A model generated the notes under the pieces. The model made no database searches, had not been told where the DNA came from, and saw only the letters and a list, made by a program, of their open reading frames with translations. Of a stretch of DNA of 9,623 nucleotides, positions 5,915-9,623 are shown one piece after another. The position numbers and the translations under genes were made by a program. Every line of letters starts with the position of its first letter. The stretch's first letter is position 1. Source of the DNA: JAWCLZ01 sp037443105 (GTDB lineage Archaea > Halobacteriota > JAWCLZ01); contig JBBIOZ010000061.1 in NCBI GenBank assembly GCA_037443105.1, positions 1 to 9,623 on the forward strand. The letters run 5' to 3'.

Positions 5915-6361
5915 ATGCCAATGTTTAAATGTACTCTTTGCGGGAATATTGTGCATATCGAATGCAAACCCGGGCAGTGTCCCTATGCAACTCGAGGCAC
6001 TTGCAAGCCAGATCGCTGTCCAAAATGTGGAGCAAGTGGAGATAAGCTGTGCTGTGCCTTGAAATATTTGCTGAGCAGTTTTATGGCGCAGAACTCGCCG
6101 CACATCGTGCAAACCTCTGAAACCTTTCTCGGCATTCTCTCTCTCCTTATTCTCTCAATCTTTTTAGGATCCAAGGCTAGCTTGAATTGCTTTTCCCATC
6201 TGAGCTCTGCTCTTGCTCTTGACATTTCAAAGTCCCACTCAGCAGCGATCTCTCTGCGCCTCACTAGATCTGCGATATGTGCAGCAATTCGAGTTACAAT
6301 CACGCCTTCTCTTACATCTTCAATGCTTGGCAATGCGATATGTTCAGCTGGAGTAACATAG
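5915..6361 (+). CDS. rubredoxin-like Cys-rich protein, 3' end lost into thiC
   Basis: Residues 1-47 from the ATG at 5915 form a Cys-rich metal-binding module. CTLCG (C6, C9) and CPKCGASGDKL (C35, C38) match the paired knuckles of rubredoxin-like and rubrerythrin C-terminal domains. An extra 14-residue insert between them adds C17, C22 and C30, and C46/C47 follow. The likely role is electron transfer or metal binding, perhaps once as partner to the flavodiiron protein or rubrerythrin. After about residue 47 (near 6055) the frame has no stop and runs another 100 codons antisense to thiC, giving a low-complexity Leu/Ser tail with no protein character. GTG 5906 and ATG 5921 are other possible starts; a TATA element near 5885 favours a leaderless start at 5915. 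Whether the product is functional is unclear, so treat it as possibly broken. Confidence 0.55.
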   Translation: MPMFKCTLCGNIVHIECKPGQCPYATRGTCKPDRCPKCGASGDKLCCALKYLLSSFMAQNSPHIVQTSETFLGILSLLILSIFLGSKASLNCFSHLSSALALDISKSHSAAISLRLTRSAICAAIRVTITPSLTSSMLGNAICSAGVT

Positions 6362-7341
6362 CAGAGAAAATCAGCTCCAGCGATTGCTGCAATGGCGCCT
6401 CCGATTGCACCCACGATGTGATCGTAGCCTGGAGCTATATCTGTAACAATAGGTCCAAGTACATAAAAAGGTGCATTTCTGCATATGCTTTTCTCAAGCT
6501 TTACATTAACATCCACTTGATCAAGAGGCAGATGCCCTGGTCCCTCCACCATCGCTTGAACCCCTGCATCCCTAGCGCGCTCAACGAGCTCACCAAGTAT
6601 AAGCAGTTCTTGAACTTGAGGTCTATCGGTGGCATCATAGAGACAGCCTGGTCTAAGGCCATCGCCGAGGCTGAGGGTAACGTCGTATTCTCTAGCAATT
6701 TCTAGGAGATAATCAAAATTCTCATAAAGTGGATTCTCCCGCTCATTATGCTTCATCCAAGCTGCAAGAAAAGTACCGCCTCGGCTTACCACGCCAAGTA
6801 ATCGATTCTGGCGAACAAGGCGATCCAAGCTCTCCTTTGTAACGCCGCAGTGAACTGTTATGAAGTCCACGCCATCCTTAGCCTGCTCCTCAATTGCATT
6901 GAAAATATTATCCTCACTCATATGGATGATAGCTCCTTGAGTGCGCTGCGCCTCAATAGCTGCTTGATAAATTGGCACTGTGCCAAAGGGAATCGGTGCA
7001 GCTTGCAGTAGAATCCTTCTGATCTCATTCAAATCTCCTCCAGTGCTTAAATCCATAATTGTATCAGTTCCTGCATCCAAGGCTGCTTTTGCTTTCGCGA
7101 TCTCAACATCAACATCGCAAATCTCAGGCGAAGTCCCAATGTTTGCATTTACTTTGACTCTTAATCCCTCTCCAATTCCACAGAGCTTTACATCTTCCTT
7201 TCTAGCTACATTCTTTGGAATTACAATGTATCCCTTTGCAACGCCACGCATTATGGCTTCTGGAGAGAGCCTCTCCATCGCGGCTACGCTTTTCATTTCA
7301 TCAGTTATCTTGCCTTTTTTAGCAGCTGCAATTTGAGTCAT
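5983..7341 (-). CDS. thiC: phosphomethylpyrimidine synthase ThiC
   Basis: A radical SAM enzyme that rearranges aminoimidazole ribotide into hydroxymethylpyrimidine phosphate, the pyrimidine half of thiamine. Recognisable landmarks are NANIGTSP (about 66-73), DLSTGGD, HCGVTKE, SRGGTFLAAWM, LSLGDGLRPG, VEGPGHLPLDQ, GPIVTDIAPGYDH and the C-terminal cluster motif CTMCGEFC (C411, C414, C418). The Met at 7341 is chosen over 7350: MTQIAAAKKGKITDEM is the family N-terminus, and it lies about 29 bases from a strong TATA box, implying a leaderless mRNA with no room for a TPP riboswitch. The conserved part ends at about residue 427 (near 6061). A further 25 residues read through the antisense of the rubredoxin-like gene to TAG at 5983, making it 452 residues where short archaeal forms usually stop soon after the cluster. 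The core looks complete, so activity is likely retained. Confidence 0.95.
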   Translation of the reverse strand: MTQIAAAKKGKITDEMKSVAAMERLSPEAIMRGVAKGYIVIPKNVARKEDVKLCGIGEGLRVKVNANIGTSPEICDVDVEIAKAKAALDAGTDTIMDLSTGGDLNEIRRILLQAAPIPFGTVPIYQAAIEAQRTQGAIIHMSEDNIFNAIEEQAKDGVDFITVHCGVTKESLDRLVRQNRLLGVVSRGGTFLAAWMKHNERENPLYENFDYLLEIAREYDVTLSLGDGLRPGCLYDATDRPQVQELLILGELVERARDAGVQAMVEGPGHLPLDQVDVNVKLEKSICRNAPFYVLGPIVTDIAPGYDHIVGAIGGAIAAIAGADFLCYVTPAEHIALPSIEDVREGVIVTRIAAHIADLVRRREIAAEWDFEMSRARAELRWEKQFKLALDPKKIERIRRERMPRKVSEVCTMCGEFCAIKLLSKYFKAQHSLSPLAPHFGQRSGLQVPRVA

Positions 7342-7363
7342 CGCTCCCATCCTGATTTTTTAT

Positions 7364-7376
7364 GTAAATATATATG
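7364..7376 (-). promoter_or_regulatory. TATA box of thiC
   Basis: CATATATATTTAC on the minus strand is centred about 29 bases before the thiC ATG at 7341, predicting transcription to start within a few bases of that codon. Confidence 0.6.
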
Positions 7377-7384
7377 ATTTGATA

Positions 7385-7393
7385 CTAAATATA
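7385..7393 (+). promoter_or_regulatory. TATA box of the radical SAM gene
   Basis: CTAAATATA is centred 28 bases before the ATG at 7417, the expected place for a leaderless transcript. It lies only about 10 bases from the divergent thiC TATA box, so the two promoters probably compete or are controlled together. Two direct copies of ATTTGATA (7377-7384 and 7394-7401) flank it. Confidence 0.6.
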
Positions 7394-7416
7394 ATTTGAT
7401 ATTAAGAGTAAGTAAA

Positions 7417-8424
7417 ATGTACAGGGAACTTGAGAATTGCAAGCTGTGCGAGTGGAAATGTGGTGTAAATAGACTTAAGGGCGAGCTTGGCGTATGCCGC
7501 GTGGCTCTACCAATAGTTGCCTCCTGCCAGCTTCACCCTGCACCCCCTCAGAGCTATACCATTTTCACCGCTGGCTGCAATTTCCGCTGCCTCAACTGCC
7601 AGAATTATCAAATTGCCCATTATCCAGATCAAAAAAGCTTTCCAGTTGGATATATGCAGCCTAAAATGCTCGCTGCCGAGGCAATTGCAATGATCAACTC
7701 ACCTGCAGGTAGAATGATAGAGGCAGATCGAATTTTCTTTTCCGGTGGCGAGCCAACGATTCATCTGCCCTATATAGAGGAAATCGTGAAGGAAGCCAGA
7801 AAAATAGATCCAAGTACAAAGGTTAATTTCGATACAAATGGCTTTCTCACCCAGGAATCGCTTAAGAGAATGCTTGAATTCACAACCTCCATTACCTACG
7901 ACATCAAGGCCTATAATGAAGAGGTTCATAGAGCGCTTACTGGTGCACCGGCTGAGCCAGTGCTGAGAAATGCTGAATATATTGCAAGATTTGCTAGAGC
8001 AAAGCTATGGGAATTTCGCATCCTAGTTATTCCAGATATTGTTGACAAGGAGGAGATCAGCGATATATGCCGATTCATAGCCTCGCTTGATCCCTCTCTC
8101 CCAGTTTGCTTCTTAGCCTTTAGACCGAATTTCATTTTAGATAAGCATAGAGGTGCATCGCTTGAGCTCCTTGAAGCAGCTGTGGAGATAGCTCAAAAAT
8201 CCGGTATTGAAAATGCATACTGGGCAGGGAGAAGCGATATCCTAGGTTATAATACGAGCTTTATAGGGGAATGCCAAAAGCAGATTTATAAACTTGCAGG
8301 AGCGAAGACAGCTGGATCATTTGCACTTCATCGCGGATGCAAAACCCATCCTAGAAATTGTGGAGGTTGCGATTTCAAGCACTCTTGCAGCATAAAAAGT
8401 TATAAACCAATTAGAAGAATGTAA
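7417..8424 (+). CDS. radical SAM protein, PflX / PFL-activase-like
   Basis: A 335-residue radical SAM protein resembling the uncharacterised PflX group (COG1313). The SAM-cluster motif is C54xxxC58xxC61 in CNFRCLNC, and GGEPT (110-114) is the SAM-binding element of pyruvate-formate-lyase activase-type enzymes. An N-terminal Cys set (C8, C11, C15, C27; CKLCEWKCGVNR and GVCR) is typical of the group. A further C-terminal set (C308, C315, C318, C324; GCKTHPRNCGGC then HSC) may hold a second cluster, though the last 30 residues are unlike the PFL activases I know. The substrate is unknown and no glycyl-radical enzyme is in the window. A TTG seven codons upstream could start the frame, but the ATG at 7417 fits the TATA box and the family N-terminus. 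The thioesterase gene follows after 14 bases, so they are likely co-transcribed. Confidence 0.85.
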   Translation: MYRELENCKLCEWKCGVNRLKGELGVCRVALPIVASCQLHPAPPQSYTIFTAGCNFRCLNCQNYQIAHYPDQKSFPVGYMQPKMLAAEAIAMINSPAGRMIEADRIFFSGGEPTIHLPYIEEIVKEARKIDPSTKVNFDTNGFLTQESLKRMLEFTTSITYDIKAYNEEVHRALTGAPAEPVLRNAEYIARFARAKLWEFRILVIPDIVDKEEISDICRFIASLDPSLPVCFLAFRPNFILDKHRGASLELLEAAVEIAQKSGIENAYWAGRSDILGYNTSFIGECQKQIYKLAGAKTAGSFALHRGCKTHPRNCGGCDFKHSCSIKSYKPIRRM

Positions 8425-8438
8425 ATGCAGTGAGTCAT

Positions 8439-8831
8439 ATGGCACTGGAAGTTGGATTAGTCTATGAGAAGAGCTATGTGGTTACTTCAGATATGCTGGC
8501 ATCGAAACTAGTAAGTGGTACCCCTGATGCATTTGCAACCGCTTACATGGTGGCACTCATCGAGCACACCTGCAATGACGCGGTTCAGCCTCATCTAAAT
8601 GAGGGAAAGGGAACCGTGGGCACTATGATGAATGTTAAGCACCTTGCTCCCACTCCTTTAGGTATGAGGGTTACTGCTAGAGCTAAGCTTGAAGCTATTG
8701 AAGGGAGGAAACTGGTCTTTAAGGTTGAAGTTTTTGATGAAGTTGAAAAGATTGGCGAAGCGGTGCACGAGCGCTTCATCGTAGACAAAGCGAAGTTCGC
8801 TGCCAGAGTTCAAGCAAAGACAGGAAAATAG
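8439..8831 (+). CDS. FlK-like hot-dog fold acyl-CoA thioesterase
   Basis: A 130-residue single hot-dog domain, similar to fluoroacetyl-CoA thioesterase FlK. The catalytic triad of FlK (Thr42, Glu50, His76) appears with identical spacing: T34 in AFATAYM, E42 in LIEHTC and H68 in VKHLAPTPLG. GTVGTMMNV and HERFIVD are also typical. It should hydrolyse a small acyl-CoA thioester in the cytoplasm as a dimer. Fluoroacetyl-CoA is unlikely as a natural substrate; family members are widespread in organisms that never meet fluoroacetate. The frame could start at GTG 8430, but ATG 8439 gives the normal N-terminus (MALEVGL). No clear ribosome binding site is visible. It is probably translated from the radical SAM transcript and is followed by a T-run. 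Confidence 0.85.
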   Translation: MALEVGLVYEKSYVVTSDMLASKLVSGTPDAFATAYMVALIEHTCNDAVQPHLNEGKGTVGTMMNVKHLAPTPLGMRVTARAKLEAIEGRKLVFKVEVFDEVEKIGEAVHERFIVDKAKFAARVQAKTGK

Positions 8832-8841
8832 CTTAACGCAA

Positions 8842-8853
8842 TTTTTTTATATT
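8842..8853 (+). terminator. T-run after the thioesterase gene
   Basis: Seven T followed by ATATT begin 10 bases after the thioesterase stop. This is a simple archaeal-style T-rich terminator candidate. Confidence 0.4.
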
Positions 8854-8892
8854 ACTTCAAGCTATTAATAATTGGGTCTCCCCCTATCATTC

Positions 8893-8934
8893 ACTTGGAG
8901 ATTGGAAGAATTGCTTTTTCCCCAATCTCCAAGT
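8893..8934. repeat. 13-bp perfect inverted repeat upstream of the aconitase-family gene
   Basis: ACTTGGAGATTGG (8893-8905) is inversely repeated as CCAATCTCCAAGT (8922-8934) around a 16-base spacer. An outer pair, ATTGGG (8871-8876) and CCCAAT (8937-8942), is also inverted but with unequal spacing. It lies between the thioesterase and the aconitase-family gene, just upstream of the TATA-like element. It may be an operator or a 3' hairpin of the upstream transcript. Confidence 0.75.
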
Positions 8935-8944
8935 TTCCCAATAG

Positions 8945-8953
8945 TTTTATCTA
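8945..8953 (+). promoter_or_regulatory. TATA-like element of the aconitase-family gene
   Basis: TTTTATCTA is centred 28 bases before the ATG at 8977 and fits leaderless initiation. A second A/T element (CTTATAATTT, 8959-8968) is too close to that ATG. Confidence 0.4.
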
Positions 8954-8976
8954 TTTTGCTTATAATTTTACTTCAT

Positions 8977-9623
8977 ATGCAGGCTCAAACAATTTCAGAA
9001 AAAATCTTCTCAAGGGCAAGCGGCAGGCACGTAGTCGCAGGTGAATTTGTACTTGCAAAAGTGGATAAAGCGATGATGCATGATATAACAGGGCCGCTTG
9101 CGGTCAAAGGCTTCTATGAAATTGCAGGTAAAAATGGGAAGGTATGGGATGCAAGTAAGATCATCATTTTATTTGACCATCAAGTACCGGCTGATTCACT
9201 TGAAGCAGCAAGAAATCACATATTGCTCAGGAAGTTTGCTCTCGAGCAGGGCATTCTCAACTATGATATATTCGAGGGCATATGCCACGCTGTGATGCCT
9301 GAGAAGGGGCATGTTAAACCGGGAGAATTAATAGTCGGAGCTGACTCTCACACCTGCACTTATGGAGCTCTGGGGGCATTTTCAACAGGCGTGGGATCGA
9401 CCGATATGGCAGCTGTGCTTGCAAGCGGTAGTTTATGGTTCAAGGTACCTGAAACTATGAAACTGGAGATAAATGGCAAGCTTCCTGAGCGCGTTTACCC
9501 CAAGGATATAATCCTGCATATAATAGGCGATATTGGAGCAAACGGAGCCAATTATAAAGCCTGCGAGTTCGCTGGGTCAGCGATTAAAAATCTATCGATA
9601 GATGGCAGAATGACAATAGCAAA
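8977..9623 (+). CDS. aconitase-family large subunit (isopropylmalate/homoaconitate isomerase), partial
   Basis: The first 215 codons of a gene that runs off the window; about half of the usual 420 residues are present. The [4Fe-4S] hydro-lyase isomerises 2-isopropylmalate to 3-isopropylmalate in leucine synthesis, or homocitrate to homoisocitrate in alpha-aminoadipate lysine or coenzyme B synthesis, together with a small swivelling subunit. Visible family marks are MMHDITGPLAVKGF (about 33-46), IIILFDHQVPAD, GICHAVMPEKG, and GADSHTCTYGALGAFSTGVG (121-140), which holds the first cluster Cys (C127). The later CxxC ligands lie outside. LeuC, AksD and LysT-type large subunits cannot be told apart here because specificity sits mainly in the small subunit. 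The ATG at 8977 gives a family-typical N-terminus and follows a TATA-like element; the inverted repeat upstream may regulate it. Confidence 0.9.
   Translation, partial: MQAQTISEKIFSRASGRHVVAGEFVLAKVDKAMMHDITGPLAVKGFYEIAGKNGKVWDASKIIILFDHQVPADSLEAARNHILLRKFALEQGILNYDIFEGICHAVMPEKGHVKPGELIVGADSHTCTYGALGAFSTGVGSTDMAAVLASGSLWFKVPETMKLEINGKLPERVYPKDIILHIIGDIGANGANYKACEFAGSAIKNLSIDGRMTIA

Noticed and set aside
5915..6055. LysW, the lysine carrier protein, as identity of the Cys-rich gene
   Set aside because: LysW ends in an acidic tail with a terminal EDWGE-like motif and has a different Cys pattern; here the knuckles match rubredoxin-like domains.
6277..6705. A 142-codon plus-strand frame inside thiC, and other long frames opposite thiC
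   Set aside because: thiC is certain on the other strand, and these translations have no recognisable motif.
1..9623. CRISPR arrays, insertion sequences, phage or toxin-antitoxin genes
   Set aside because: No regularly spaced repeats, transposase motifs or such gene pairs were found on either strand.

Overview
The window looks like a piece of an AT-rich archaeal chromosome. The evidence is a short archaeal-type ThiC, an archaeal-only DUF2119-type protein, an FprA-type flavodiiron protein, an Lrp-type regulator, an archaeal-type (homo)aconitase/isopropylmalate isomerase large subunit, and TATA boxes about 20-30 bases before several start codons with no Shine-Dalgarno sequence (leaderless transcription). 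An anaerobic lineage related to methanogens or other euryarchaea would fit, but nothing here fixes the lineage.

Layout. Positions 122-886 (+) encode a SAM-dependent methyltransferase, facing a GNAT acetyltransferase at 949-1422 (-). Divergent from the GNAT gene, across a 42-base gap with one central TATA element, is an M20 metallohydrolase of the LysK/ArgE/DapE type (1465-2454, +). It converges, 2 bases apart, on a minus-strand pair: an Lrp/AsnC regulator (3063-3536) followed by a DUF2119-like protein with M14-type zinc residues (2457-3050). These look like amino-acid metabolism genes with a possible local regulator. Divergent from the regulator is an oxygen-defence operon: rubrerythrin (3609-4175) and F420H2-oxidase-type flavodiiron protein (4184-5368).

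From 5369 to about 6060 the DNA shows decay. A ferritin-like fragment (about 5379-5605) has lost its N-terminal half and carries two compensating frameshifts. A 67-codon reading frame with two CxxC pairs (5670-5870) is interrupted by three stops. A rubredoxin-like gene starting at 5915 has no stop of its own and runs 379 bases into the convergent thiC gene; thiC has likewise lost its usual end and reads about 25 codons into the rubredoxin-like gene. The simplest explanation is a small deletion that joined the two 3' ends.

Beyond it lie thiC (5983-7341, -; thiamine pyrimidine synthesis) and, divergent from it, a PflX-like radical SAM protein (7417-8424, +) followed 14 bases later by a hot-dog thioesterase with the FlK-type Thr/Glu/His triad (8439-8831, +). 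After a 145-base spacer with a 13-bp perfect inverted repeat, the window ends inside an aconitase-family large subunit (8977 onward, +), which may be homoaconitase or isopropylmalate isomerase. If homoaconitase, it and the LysK-like enzyme could both belong to alpha-aminoadipate lysine synthesis, but the sequence does not prove this.

No rRNA, tRNA, CRISPR array, insertion sequence or phage gene was found.
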